Of a stretch of 64,000 nucleotides of DNA, positions 18,701-31,280 are shown in pieces. Every line of letters starts with the position of its first letter. Position 1 is the stretch's first letter. The stretch comes from Liolophura sinensis. Its lineage: Eukaryota > Mollusca > Polyplacophora > Chitonida > Chitonidae. The stretch is taken from the NCBI RefSeq assembly GCF_032854445.1, contig NC_088304.1, positions 19,851,704-19,915,703 on the forward strand. The letters run 5' to 3'. Under the pieces are notes generated by a model. The model did not search any database. It saw only the letters and a list, made by a program, of their open reading frames with translations, and had not been told where the DNA came from. Made by a program: the position numbers and the translations under genes.

Positions 18701-21700
18701 AACCACGAACAATATGTAGCTATAGACATTATAAACAACACGTACATGTAACCACGAACAATATGTAGCTATAGACTTTATAAACAACACGTACATGTAA
18801 CCACGAACAATATGTAGCTATAGACTTTATAAACAACACGTACATGTAACCGCAAACAATATGTAGCTATAGACTTTATAAACAACACGTACATGTAACC
18901 ACGAACAATATGTAGCTATAGACATTATAAACAACACGCACATGTAACCACGAACAATATGTAGCTATAGACTTTATAAACAGCACGTACATGTAACCAG
19001 GAACAATATGTAGCTATAGACTTTATAAACAACACGTACATGTAACCACCAACAATATGTAGCTATAGACTTTATAAACAGCACGTACATGTAACCACAA
19101 ACAATGTGTAGCTATAGACTTTATAAACAACACGTACATGTAACCACGAACAATATGTAGCTATAGACTTTATAAACAACACGTACATGTAACCACGAAC
19201 AATATGTAGCTATAGACATTATAAACAACACGTACATGTAACCACCAACAATATGTAGCTATAGACTTTATAAACAGCACGTACATGTAACCACGAACAA
19301 TATGTAGCTATAGACTTATAAACAACACGTACATGTAACCACGAAGAATATGTAGCTATAGACTTTATAAACAACACGTACATGTAACCACGAACAATAT
19401 GTAGCTATAGACATTATTAACAACACGTACATGTAACCACCAACAATATGTAGCTATAGACTTTATAAACAACACGTACATGTAACCGCAAACAATATGT
19501 AGCTATAGACTTTATAAACAACACGTACATGTAACCACGAACAATATGTAGCTATAGACATTATAAACAACACGTACATGTAACCACGAACAATATGTAG
19601 CTATAGACTTTATAAACAGCACGTACATGTAACCAGGAACAATATGTAGCTATAGACTTTATAAACAGCACGTACATGTAACCACGAATAATATGTAGCT
19701 ATAGACATTATAAACAACACGTACATGTAACCACGAACAATATGTAGCTATAGATTTTATAAACAGCACGTACATGTAACCACGAACAATATGTAGCTAT
19801 AGACTTTATAAACAACACGTACATGTAACCACGAACAATATGTAGCTATAGACTTTATAAACAACACGTACATGTAACCACGAACAATATGTAGCTATAG
19901 ACATTATAAACAACACGTACATGTAACCACGAACAATATGTAGCTATAGACTTTATAAACAGCACGTACATGTAACCACGAACAATATGTAGCTATAGAC
20001 TTATAAACAACACGTACATGTAACCACGAACAATATGTAGCTATAGACTTTATAAACAACACGTACATGTAACCACCAACAATATGTAGCTATAGACATT
20101 ATTAACAACACGTACATGTAACCACCAACAATATGTAGCTATAGACCTTATGTAATGTACTTCAGGCAACATATAAGAATCGCCGACAGAAAAAGTGCCC
20201 TCAATTTTATAAAAGCAATCAGTATTTACTTCTAAAACTCTCATAAATTTGTCTTAAATTTGATACTAAGTTACATGTAGATTTAGTAGATCTACTTACC
20301 ATTTTGGTCAACCCACTAATAGTTTTTGAAAGACGATAGTACATAACAGGCAAAAAAAGATATAATGGTTTTAATTTTTTCCCCAGGCCACCTATTATAT
20401 GGAGGGTAATACAGGACACCCTGTATTTCAGACCCAGTTTGGTAAGACCAATGTCTTTGTCAAAACATTTACTGATTACGTCTGCAACATCATGAGGTGA
20501 ATATGTATTCACAGTTAACTTGCTTACTTTCGTGTTTTCTCTCGGTTTCTTCCACCCATAAACCTGAATGCCAAAAATTCTTGATCAGATTCAATCAGTC
20601 AACAGTTTTCTTTTTTCAGGCGAACTACAGTATAATATCTGACTCAGAAAATAATGTTAAGAAAAAAAGTGTGCAAGGAATTATCCTTGTGTTGTCATAG
20701 TTTCATGTATAGTGGACAGAAAAGTGTGCAAGGTATTATTACCCTGTTGTCATCGCTTCATGTATAGTGGAAAGAAAAGTGTGCAAGGAATTATCCTTGT
20801 GTTGTCATAATTTCAAGTATAGTGGCAAGAAAAGTGTGCAAGGAATTATCCTTGTGTTGTCATAGTTCCATGTATAGCAGAAAGAAAAGTGTGCAAGGAA
20901 TTATCCTTGTGTTGTCATAGTTTCATGTATAGCAGAAAGAAAAGTGTGCAAGGAATTATCCTTGTGTTATAGTTTCATGTATAGCAGAAAGAAAAGTGTG
21001 CAAGGAATTATCCTTGTGTTGTTATAGTTTCAAGTATAGAGGAAAGAAAAGTGTGCAAGCAGTTATCCGTGTGTTGTTAGTTTCATGTATAGCAGAAAGA
21101 AAAGTGTGCAAGGAATTATCCTTGTGTTGTTATAGTTTCAAGTATAGAGGAAAGAAAAGAGTGCAAGGAATTATCCTTGTGTTGTAATAGTTTCAAGTAG
21201 AGAGGAAGGAAAAGTGTGGTAGGTATTATCACCATGTTGTCATCGCTTCATGTATAGCAGAAAGAAAAGTGTACAAGCAATTAACCTCATGTTGTCATCA
21301 CTTCATGTATAGCTGAAAGAAAAGTGTGCTCGGAATTATCCTTGTTCTGTCATAGTGTAATGCATGGCTGCACATACTAATATTTTAGTGATGTACATGT
21401 ACTTTATAGTCCCAAACGCACTTAATCATTTTTCGCCTGACAGGTAAAATTGGAGTGAACATCTGCTATGGCCGGCATCACCCCCTTAACTGGCTTATGT
21501 TCGGGATTAATGGGGCGGAGATTGTGTTCAACCCCTCAGCCACAGTGGGGGCACTCAGGTATGTCTTCAGAGTGCGGTCAGAGGTGCTTACACTGTAGCA
21601 GGAGTTTACCTGCGCAAAACTTATTAATTACCTGTGCTTGAGTTATGTTTTTTTGTATTCTAAGGGTAGATGTATTTAGCTTATAAGGGTGACGTTAATA

Positions 21701-24700
21701 TGATGCGTTCCATTCTAGTTACCAAAAACACAAAAAAGCAGCCAAATCAGTTTAAGTTATTATTTTCTGTAGTTAGCATACATACAGTTACTTTAATTTT
21801 GTTTTTTGTATGATAAAAGATCTTATACCTATATCCTCTGGTTTTTCAATTTTCAGTGAACCCATGTGGCCTGTAGAAGCCCGATGTGCTGCCATTGCCA
21901 ATTCCTACTTCTCTGTGGCCATTAATAGAGTTGGAACTGTGAGTCCTTACAACTTTGTTTGCTAATGACCTTTTTTCTTTATGTTTCCAAGTTTTTCTCA
22001 GCCTATGAATCATTACAACAATAGTGCTCATATGCAGTATGGCTGCAGCTCTATGTTGGGAAGTTTCTTTAAGCCAGGGACACAGATTTTTTTCACTTGT
22101 AGGGGCGAACTTAACCTCTGACAATATTCGAAGCATAGATGTAGACATATTATGGTCATTGTGGTCAGTAGGTTATGTCATGTGACCTAGTAAGTCATCT
22201 GTCACAAACAAAGGTCAGAAGTCAACACGCTTCCGTGTTGTTTGATCTCGATCGACACAATTTGTTGGCGCGGACACACAGCTTGGACAGAGTGGAATCA
22301 ACAGTGTATTTCTTGGTTAGTATCTGACAATTTGGATACAAGTGAATTTCGGAGCAGACAACATCGCCTGTGAAAGACACCAGTGCTGATTCACTAGGTG
22401 GATGTTTAGAAAATCAAATAAGTAGGCGAGAAAATCTGTCTGGTGTGTCCCTGGCTTTGTAGGTATACTGAAGATGTTGGGGTTTTATCAGGCCAACCCA
22501 GTTTTCTCCATCCATAAATAGTTTTGAATTTCAAATAAATAAACAAACAGATTTGTTTAATTACGTGTTACCAATAGTGCAGGAATATTTTGATATCACT
22601 AATCTATGGCTAATCACATATGTTGATTTTTTTTTTTATATTTTCATTTTCGTAAATACTTCATTTATGATATTTTTTTAATCCTTTCTGAATTGTCTTG
22701 AAAAATTGTCTTGTAAAGCTGGATAACTAACACATGAACTGGATTTCGTCTCATAACCTCTGAACTACATGCACGTCACTATCAATTTACAGGAGGTGTT
22801 TCCTAATGAATTCACTTCCGGAGATGGCAAACCTAGTGAGTGATAATGCTTTACAAGTGTCCATACTAATAGTTTCTTGAATTACTGTCAAAATTACTAA
22901 AAATTTGCCACAATAAGGTGATTTTTAGGGTTAAATAAGACATTACTTTTGATACTGAAGATTACCTTTTCCCAGTAGGATATCAAATTACCTGCCCAGT
23001 TGCTGAGGTTCTCTCAGCTTATAGCAAGTAAGTTATTTTTATGAAATAAAAATATATTGTGAAACGTTACTATTGTTTGTTATCTGGTATTACCAGGTTT
23101 TCCCAGGATTCTGCAAAATCTTTGTCAAATGGGTCTTTCGGTAAAATGTGTGCATTTATTGTTTCAGGTCACAAAGATTTTGGACATTTCTATGGTATGT
23201 ACTAGTTTCCTAGGTCATTCATCTGGTATTTTTGGGCGAGATATATGCATCACAAACACAGCAGTATCCAACCCTGGTTTGATCCAGTTTCCTACTCCCA
23301 TTGTTTTTGGGGGCTATGGTGTCAGTCATAGGTCAACAGTCATGTGACCATTGTATAACTTTTGTTAGGCCTACTACCAGCACCAATATTGTGGGCATAT
23401 CTGTACATGAGACTTGAGAAAGTTTGTCAGTAACTTGCCAAAGGTCAGTGGTTTACAACTGGCACTTTAAAACTGACTTCCATTGTATACGGTAAGTGAA
23501 CTATTGTTTAGTACTGGAACAGTGTCGAACAACAATGAAATAAATAAATAAGATATCTAGAGTTAATTGGTCTGATGTGGTAAGACATGATAAAGAGCCG
23601 GCATCTTATGACATGCCACCATTTAGTGTTCTACATATTAAAGAGTGCTCCGGACGTATGTGGGAAGGCCTGGCAGCAACCTGCAGATCTGCCGTTGTAT
23701 AAGTCAAATATTCCTGAGAAGGCGTAAAACACCAATCAGATAAATAAGTAAATACTTTCTTAGTTCTTTGGAGATTTGTGTTATATGTCATTGTGGGAAT
23801 CGGCCTTGCGATTATTGTCCTGGAACAACTGTTTAATGACACTACTAGAGTATAGGCTACCATTTTTACGCATTTTAAGTTCATACACTTTATTTCACCT
23901 AAAGTTTGACATTTTTCAAGTCCTACATTTTGCTTGACTGATTCTTTTATCCAATTTATAGAGCCATTTAAGAGTTTTTTATTTAGCTTTATTAATTTTT
24001 TTTATCAGAAAAACTTAGGTGTTGGCTTCAAATGTATCATTTTAAGGCCTTGATGAGCTTCTGAAAAGTGCATTTCTACTTTCCAAATTTTAGGTGAAGT
24101 AGGTAATTTAAAAGTGGTTTATTCTTTCAGGATCGAGCTATGTCGCCGCTCCAGATGGAAGTCGCAGTCCGGTAATAACATGCTTTCAATTGTGTTTACT
24201 GGATATTGTTTCTTTTATAATATTTCATTCATTAGACAATGGCAAGCATTATGGTGGGAGGCCACCTGGCAGAGCCTGGCAGAAACCCAAGACCTTCCAA
24301 AGGTTGCTGGCAGACATTTTACTGGATAAGATTATAAATTTCAGGGATTGTAAAATGGAGTGCTTAAAACGCTGTGACATTGGCAGGTATGAGTGTAAAT
24401 TAATTCTACTTGAGTACAGTGTAAAATTACAAATCAGACAAGGAACACAAAAGAAATGCAACCCTATGTTAAAGGACAAGACGGCACCTGGCTAAAATAT
24501 ATTTCAATCGAAATCAGGATAGTCACGCTTTCTTAAAAGTATCACACTTTATTATTTGACTGAAATTTCACTGAATAACATGTAGAACAAAATGAGAAAA
24601 CTGCATAAATGGCTGGTGTGAATCGAGGCAGCCATCTTGAGAATTTTATCCAATCAGACACGTTGCTATCAGGTTGTGCGTCCTAAGCTGTGACAAAGCC

Positions 24701-27700
24701 TTAGCCCATTTACTCCTTGAAGTGACATATGATAACACAGAACTACTGCATAAGGCATCATTTTGAGATCGTTTACAATGATTTATTTACGTGTAGCTAA
24801 AGGGCCATTCCACATAGGGCTGTGGGACAAGTCTGTATTTTAGCATTTAGTCAGCATGCAGTTTCTAAATAACAAAGGTCTGAGTCAGTGAAAATTCATA
24901 AGGATGCCAAAGGTTTAGGGGAATGAGATCTCATCGGAAAATGCTTAAAATTAATTAAATCTTATGATATAATATTTTTTCTCTGCATTTATTAGAACTA
25001 AAGGATGTAAATTTGCCGTTTGTCCTTCTTGCAAATAAGGGATGTGTTTTTTTACAGTAAAATACAGTAAAATTGTTGTAACGCCGTGTTCAAGCCAGGT
25101 GCTTTCTCTGACATCCGAGATAACTAGGTCAGCACTGCTCTCACCTTAGAAGCCACTACTACAAAACTGAAGCATAAAAATCCAGCGACAATCAATTGCC
25201 TAGATCAGCCTCAATGGTGCTTGGATTTATTTCCATTTGTGTCAGAATTGAGCATGAATCCAGTTGTAGGCCTACAGCACTAATATTTCAAGTTTGTAAA
25301 CATTTAATAGGAGTCAAAATCACCAGCACAACGCCTCCGGAGGCTACGACCTGAACCTGGCCGTGCATCTGAAGGCTACTCTGTATCAACAATATACATG
25401 TAGTAGGCCTACTGTATGAACAGTTCAAGAAGTGGAAGAAATATCTTTCCGTTCTGGAGGATACGACCTGAACCAGGAATACCCTGGACGGGCATCTGCA
25501 GGCGATTCATATATTGTATAAACAATATAGTAGGCCTACTGTATGAACAGTTCAAGCAGTGGAAGAAATATCCTTCTAGTATGTTCATTTTCCGAAAAAG
25601 CTATTTATCACTTGGTCCTTCATCACTGAAGTTCACAACTTCAATCTGCCAAAGGCTACTGCTTAGACTATTGTACGAGAAACACCTTCGATGTTAGAGA
25701 GCTAGAGTAAAAGCAACATCACCTTGCTGTTGATAAAGGAGACGCGCTTAAGCTGTGACAAGACGAAGTTTCACTAAACTTTTACTGGGTTGACAAAAAT
25801 CTAAGAAAAATATTTAATACCGTTGAAAGATACTTTGAATGGTAGTCTTCCAGTGGACATAAACATTAGTCAGGTGCTGTCATTCACTTCAACTCCTGAA
25901 AAAATGTCCATTTTTGCTGTGAAGATACAAATATTTGTGAAATTTGTATGGTTATAATTCGTCAGTAACATAAATTACTGATACTAAATGTATCCTTTAA
26001 TATTGGTGGCAATCACAGCTAGTCTGTGAAAAGTTGTGTGCTTTTATCCTGAATTTTATGCAGGTATTAAACTGTGAATCATTGCAAATGTTATGAGGAA
26101 TGGAACTGAGCGAGTAATGAGAGCTGAGGAATGGAACTGAGCGGGTAATGAGAACTGAGGAGTGGAACTGAGCGAGTAATGAGAACTGAGGAATGGAACT
26201 GAGCGAGTAATTAGAACTGAGGGATGGAACTGAGCGAGTAATGAGAACTGAGGAATGGAACTGAGGGGCAATGTACACGTAGCTGTTTTGTCTAGTGTAT
26301 TGGAATATCAGTGTTGATTTCGGTTGAATTCATTGAGGGTTGTCTACTTCCTTGCTTTATCACCAGGGTTTGTCGCGGGTCAGGGATGGCTTGCTGATTG
26401 CAGAGGTTGACCTTAACCTCTGTAGACAGGTCAAGGACAAATGGGGATTTCAGGTAAGACGTTTTGCTATTATACTGCCAAGATTCTTGCACCATTCACT
26501 TAGGAATGGCATAAGATCCAGCTTTAAAATGTGTAGCGTTTTACAACACTGAGCGAAATTGGGAGACCTCGCAAATGAAACCAGAGACTTTAAAAATGGT
26601 ACTTAAATTGCTGCTGCCATGCTTGGCACTCAACACTGAAAGGGTAGAGCAAGGAAACATTACTGGGTTGGCTTGGTGTCGGTATAATGTGACTGGGTGG
26701 GGTGTCATGTCTGGTGTCTTCAGCATGATACTTCATTGTCGGCAGCCACAAGAAGACTCAACATATGTACATACACCTAATGACTCCTCGTCGTCATGTG
26801 ACAGAAAAATTGTTACATGTACTTACATGCAACACTAGGATCTGTACTTAAACTCACCTGATGTACAAAGACATTGCATGTTGTTCACCATTGGCCTTGT
26901 TGGTACTAATCTCAGAGTAAGAGTGTCATTTACAAAAAGCATTGCCCAGTACCTGCTGTGCTTCAGATACTAATATAAACACAAGATGTAGATCACAATG
27001 TAGCTATCCTTGCCATTTTGACATGCTAGGGGAATCCAAAACTATAACCTGCCCTATGGCCCAATTGCAGTTGACGTGCTTCTCTCTGAAGTGTTGGACA
27101 CACCAAACTGTAAGTTCAGTCCCACCCCCAGACTGGAAAACGTCAAGATTCTCAAAGCAAAACTATTATCAGGCCTCTACTGTTAATTGTGGCAATAATA
27201 GACAGCTCTAACAAGGTCATTTTGCTGGTTGTGCATTAAGTTTGTTGCATGATCTCATTTTGGTCACCGGCCCGGAAAGCACAGTTGGTAGAGTGTCCGC
27301 TTCGGGACCGGTAGATCCAGGATCAATCCTTGATTGAGTCACACCTAAGACTTTAAAAGAGGAAGTTGTAACTTCCTCGTTTGGCGTTCAGCATGAAAGG
27401 GATAATGCAACGACTTGGTTGACCTGTATCAGTATAATGGCTCGGGCGGGGCGGCTTACTTTCCTTCGGTAAGTCGTCTCAGTGAAGCAGCACTAAATAA
27501 AAGAGCGGTGGAAATCCGTCCTGCAACAAGGAGGCACATTACACGTGCATGCACCCAAAGGATTCCTTCGTCGTCATATGACTGAAAAATTGTTGAGTGC
27601 GACGTTAAACCCCAAGCACTCACTCACTCACTCACTCACTCATTTTGGTCACACCTTTATATGGCATTCAGATTCAAAATGATCTGCAGATGAAAATACA

Positions 27701-28401
27701 CGTTAAAGAATCACTGAGGATAACACTTACCTGTAGCTGGGGCAGGTTTTACGAAGGAATTGTAACTCATGCCTTGGGTGAAGTCTGTGACATTACACAA
27801 CTTCAAGTACTGTACAAACTTAACAGATATGAAGATGTGATAGCTTTGTGCAGTCTTTGTGAGGCGCATGTAGATATGAGTACGTTGCACACAGGCCTCT
27901 TTTTGTGCATCCAGAGGACATCATCCACTACACATGTCAGTACAGATATGGCTATGTTTTGTGTTCGTTTTATTCTGTCATGACTTGTAAGGGAAGCTAT
28001 TTTCATACCATTGCGTCTGCTTTTGATTAGTAACATTGATTCATTTTCTTGTTAAAAAAGAAAGTGAAAATGCAGAATGTACCGAAGATGAGAACTGACA
28101 CTTGCAGCATATTTTTTGTGTGTGTTTAAACATTAATATTTGATCACATTTGTAACTTTTTCTGTGTGTGTCTGTATTTAGCCTTGCAAAACTCCTCAAA
28201 GAAAGACACGCATCACCATGGGAAGTACAATTGACAGTGTTGCCACAATGTTTTCAATCAGGTGCCTGTTGTATCACATGACTTATTTCTTTGTCTGGGT
28301 TGTTGTTGTTACAGATGACTCGCAGACTTCCCCTCTATGCTGAATCGCTGACAAAAGCGGCGCAGCTGGATTATCAGCCACAACTTGTCAAGGAGAATTA
28401 G
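12722..28401 (+). CDS. UPB1: UPB1, beta-ureidopropionase (beta-alanine synthase), complete
   Basis: Fourteen exons: 12722-12822, 13750-13921, 14877-14964, 15606-15700, 18132-18216, 18379-18455, 20387-20441, 21444-21558, 21857-21938, 22793-22835, 23168-23194, 24131-24171, 26367-26453, 28315-28401 (TAG). Every junction is GT-AG and in phase; the sum is 384 codons, equal to human UPB1. It is a nitrilase-superfamily (CN hydrolase) cytosolic enzyme that hydrolyses N-carbamoyl-beta-alanine or N-carbamoyl-beta-aminoisobutyrate to the beta-amino acid, CO2 and ammonia. This is the last step of reductive pyrimidine breakdown. The catalytic triad is visible: Glu118 (CLQEAW), Lys195 ([14 protein letters not shown]), Cys232 ([12 protein letters not shown]), each one position before the human residue as I recall it. 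Other conserved blocks are [46 protein letters not shown] and [20 protein letters not shown]. The start at 12722 fits the family N-terminus ([12 protein letters not shown]); an upstream in-frame ATG at about 12668 is less likely. Introns 4, 6 and 7 carry large minisatellites. Confidence 0.97.
13157..13265 (-). repeat. SINE family A, 5'-truncated, in UPB1 intron 1
   Basis: Inverted tail TTTATTTGATTGGTGTTTTA and half of the core, ending at GGGCAGAGCCGGGG. Confidence 0.75.
16771..17314. repeat. 25-bp minisatellite, about 22 copies, UPB1 intron 4
   Basis: Core TTGGTCTGCTGTGTACATTG followed by TGCAG or TGCGG. Variants (GTGTAC to GCGTAC) cluster toward the 3' end. The unit length is not a multiple of three and has no stop in most frames, so several overlapping 140-235 codon ORFs arise on both strands; none is a gene. 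Confidence 0.95.
17666..17783. mobile_element. MITE-like fold-back element, 118 bp
   Basis: Perfect 19-bp terminal inverted repeats: GGGGCTGTTTCTCAAAGGG at 17666-17684 and its complement at 17765-17783. The interior is about 80 bp with no coding capacity. No clear target duplication at the edges. It lies in UPB1 intron 4. Confidence 0.75.
18480..20146. repeat. 49-bp minisatellite, about 34 copies, UPB1 intron 6
   Basis: Period 49 with blocks ACACGTACATGTAACCACGA, ACAATATGTAGCTATAGAC and TTTATAAACA. Variants (CGCAAAC, CACCAAC; ACTTTATA or ACATTATA; AACAAC or AACAGC) recur in runs, suggesting segmental duplications within the array. It starts about 25 bp after the exon 6 donor. Confidence 0.95.
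20650..21345. repeat. About 55-bp minisatellite, about 13 copies, UPB1 intron 7
   Basis: Core AAAAGTGTGCAAGGAATTAT then CCTTGTGTTGTCATAGTTTC and ATGTATAGCAGAAAG. Spacing is 55 bp between well-kept copies, with shorter indel variants. It ends about 100 bp before the acceptor of the exon with the catalytic cysteine. Confidence 0.9.
23644..23752 (+). repeat. SINE family A, 3' part with internal deletion, UPB1 intron 11
   Basis: Reads TATGTGGGAAGGCCTGGCAG, then skips to TTGTATAAGTCAAATATTCC and the end GTAAAACACCAATCAGATAA. Confidence 0.75.
24225..24325 (-). repeat. SINE family A, core fragment, UPB1 intron 12
   Basis: On plus: GGCAAGCATTATGGTGGGAG ... CAGAAACCCAAGACCTTCC ... GGTTGCTGGCAGACATT. 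No tail or head. Confidence 0.65.
26068..26270. repeat. 31-bp minisatellite, about 6 copies, UPB1 intron 12
   Basis: Core GAATGGAACTGAGCGAGTAA followed by TGAGAACTGAG; period 31. The array proper starts near 26098. Confidence 0.9.
26582..26815 (+). repeat. SINE family B, head lost, UPB1 intron 13
   Basis: Contains GACTTTAAAAATGGTACTT-like sequence, TATAATGTGACTGGGTGGGG, TCAGCATGATACTTCA and GACTCCTCGTCGTCATGTGA, then breaks off before the CACT tail. Confidence 0.75.
27271..27640 (+). repeat. SINE family B, full length, UPB1 intron 13
   Basis: tRNA-like head GCACAGTTGGTAGAGTG (A box) and GATCAATCC (B box). The body ends GTGCGACGTTAAACCCCAAG and is followed by six CACT repeats. It is the most complete copy of this family here. 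Confidence 0.85.
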
Positions 28402-28410
28402 AACCCAGAA

Positions 28411-28577
28411 TGATGGAGACCATGTTGTTGATGGAGACCATGTTGTTGATGGAGACCATGTTGTTGATGGAGACCATGTTGTCGATGGAGACCATATTGT
28501 CGATGGAGACCATGTTGTCAATGGAGACCATGTTGTTGATGAGACCATGTTGTTGATGGTGACCATGTTGTCGATGG
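28411..28577. repeat. 18-bp minisatellite, about 9 copies, UPB1 3' UTR
   Basis: Core GATGGAGACCATGTTGTT, beginning about 10 nt after the UPB1 stop codon. The 18-bp period keeps frames open on both strands, explaining the short DGDHVV-type ORFs. Confidence 0.9.
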
Positions 28578-28833
28578 TTTGTGCGTGTGATAGTGAGGAT
28601 GGGTGGGAGGTTCGGGGGATGGGGAGGAGTTGTAGATATTACTCCTCTCAGCCTCTCTCTGCATTCACTTCACATCACTGTCTCCACCAGTAAATTTTAT
28701 ACAGGAATCTTGAATTTTATCTCAACCTTTGTTTCTATTAATATTTGATGTATGCATGCATGCATTCCCTTGTATCCAAAGTATGAATAACAGGATTCCA
28801 AGAGACACTTAAAGCATTTTACATGTACAGTAA

Positions 28834-29050
28834 GTCTTCAACATTTTCGCACGTTTTCAAGGTTTTTATTTCAAGCATGTTCTGAAGTCATTATTCTGTG
28901 TAGACTGATAAAATGATACTTGTTGTGAAGCCCTGAAACTGGCCAATGTGACCAATGCAGTTTTGTCTCCAAAGTAAAATTAAAAATGTGTACAAATTGC
29001 ACTGAAAGTTACTCTTTCATTTGTCAAAAGGTTGAGGTATTAGGTACCTG
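28834..29050 (+). repeat. Dispersed repeat family R, copy 1
   Basis: Blocks shared with copies at 43409, 51199 and 57111: CTTCAACATTTTC, CATTATTCTGTGTAGACTGA, TAAAATGATACTT, GTGAAGCCCTGAAACTGGCC, TTTTGTCTCCAAAGT, AAATTGCACTGAAAG, AAAGGTTGAGG. No coding capacity. Confidence 0.7.
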
Positions 29051-29934
29051 TCGCACAGGGTTGAAACATCAAATTTGCAAACGGTAAAGTGAGTGAACAG
29101 AATATGTATAAAAAGTTCAGTATTTAAAAAAAATGCTTTTACCGAAGTTTGCGACATTGGCCTCTGAACTATGTATCTCCACTTGACTACAACATTTACA
29201 AATTCATTTTCTCGTATTAGAGCAGGTTAATGCTGAACATAAAAGGTAACATAAAACTGATAACTGGTCAAGTTGACATTGTAATATTTTAGTGCTGGTA
29301 ATGGTAATGTTGTTATCTTATTGCTGACTATGCTATAAATGCTGTAAACAATTGACTCTTAACTCAACTGACTTCGGCTGCTCACGAAGGCAGCTGAGTC
29401 GGAACACTACTGTAACCACATGCAGAATTTAGCTAACTTGTAGTGTTAACAAAAAAGGTTTACATATAGCAACGTAAAAACTTTTGAAATACCCATGTTG
29501 CCAAGGCGCAAATTAATCTGATGAGAATATACGTGTTAATACAGTAACACGTCGGTACATAAACTTTAGGGCATGACATAGCATATCCTTCCAGCACCGT
29601 AGACACTGTCATCTCCACGTCAGCACCATTGACATGGCAGTTTCTGGATGGTCTTTGGAAGGCACCATAAAACACCACACAAGAGACTGTGAATTGTAAC
29701 AGTTAACTGAGGAACAATTATTATCGCAGACTAATACACAGTCTGTTATGTTTGTCCCGGGCATTATGTACACTGATTAAAGTATTTGGGCATTCCTCCA
29801 ATCCCCTTTTATTTTTAGCAGCAAGGCTATTCTTCAAGAAAGCCTTCTTCTGTGCAATCTGTGAAACTTCATACACTTCAGTATTAACACAGGAATGGCA
29901 TTGTCCAGTGTGGTGAAGTCGTTAAGCATCTGTA

Positions 29935-30045
29935 CTTCACCTTTACTTCAGTTGTGCTTCACCTTTACTTCAGTTGTACTTCACCTTGACTTCAGGTGTA
30001 CTTCACCTGTACTTCAGTTGTACGTCACCTTTACCTCAGTGGTCT
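29935..30045. repeat. About 22-bp minisatellite, about 5 copies
   Basis: Repeats of CTTCACCTTTACTTCAGTTG with substitutions. It abuts the following SINE fragment. Confidence 0.75.
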
Positions 30046-30180
30046 GTCAGCAACCTGCGAATGGTCATGGGTTTCCCCAGGCTCTGCCCAGTTGCCTCCA
30101 ACCATGGTGCTGGCCGCCATCATATAAGTGAAATATTTCTTGAGTGGTGTAAAACACCAATCAAAATAAATAAATAAATA
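30046..30180 (+). repeat. SINE family A, 3' half
   Basis: Reads GTCAGCAACCTGCGAATGG ... TATAAGTGAAATATTTCTTG ... GTAAAACACCAATC and an AAATAAATA tail. Confidence 0.8.
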
Positions 30181-30989
30181 CAAACCAGCTCAATAGTCTG
30201 TCAGTCAAAAGGTTTGACATTTTATCTTTTTGATAACATGTGACATTCACTTAACAAGGGACTTGCGAGTGCGTGATGACCTCATTGGCTATGGTAATAG
30301 TTGTATGTTAACTAGTTGCACCTCTTTTTGTTGTCCAAAAAACAGTCACAGGGTTTACTAGATAATCTCATCATGGAATTCTGTTTGTGTCGAAAATGTT
30401 AACTTCATGTGCCCAATTACTATGAATGTTCAGGGGTGTTGCATGCTGACATGCATATTATGCCAGATATGCTGGCTTTATTCTGTCCGGTGGTTGAATT
30501 ACATGAGGTAACGGTTCAATCCTGACCTCAGACTTTATATTCAGGCAAGTGGTCAACAGTGCTTGTATAGCATTGGCTTTGGAAGCAATACCACTGTTCA
30601 TCCAAAAAAACCCAAAACAAACAAACAAACAAACCAACAAAAGACGTAAAATAAATAAATAAACTAAATCAAAAGTAAAGTTGAACCAATTTAATGCTGA
30701 CCAACAAAATGAAGGTGCATACACAGACACACACACAGGTGCACCATAGACTGTTGAGCGCATAAAACTACATGGATCTGAAGAAAAAAAAACGTAACAT
30801 GATTTTCGAGCATCTCCAACCTTTCCAGGCCTAGGCAGCCACTGAGCCCTTTGTTCTGGGATAGTCGAATGACGGCCGTACCACTTTCAGATTGTTTCTC
30901 CCATTTTTCATTCACGACGTAATGGACTTAATTCCCACAAATATAGTACACATTGTGCCAGTGAGTTAGGGAAAGTTTGTTACATGTAC

Positions 30990-31280
30990 TTTGATGGTTT
31001 CATCTGAGTACTCTGGTTTCATTTTCTTTCATCTGGGTAGTCTGGTTTCATCTGGGTACTCTGGTTTCATCTGGGTTCTTTGGTTTCATTTTGTTTCATC
31101 TGGGTACTCTGGTTTCATCTGGGTACTCTGGTTTCATTTTGTTTCATCTGGGTAGTCTGGTTTCATCTGGGTACTCTGGTTTCATCTGGGTTCTTTGGTT
31201 TCATTTTGTTTCATCTGAGTACTCTGGTTTCATTTTGTTTCATCTGGGTACTCTGGTTTCATCTGGGTTCTCTGGTTTCA
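30990..31280. repeat. About 18-bp minisatellite
   Basis: Alternating TGGTTTCATCTGGGTACTC and GGTTTCATTTTGTTTCATC blocks; period about 18 with spacer variants. A SINE family A tail remnant (GTGAAATATTCATGAATATG) follows at about 31308-31352. Confidence 0.85.

Noticed and set aside
18480-20146. CRISPR-like appearance of a long regular repeat array
   Set aside because: Units are directly contiguous with no unique spacers, and the context is a eukaryotic intron.
21846-22148. 100-codon minus-strand ORF
   Set aside because: Antisense to UPB1 exon 21857-21938 and running on into the intron; no family match.
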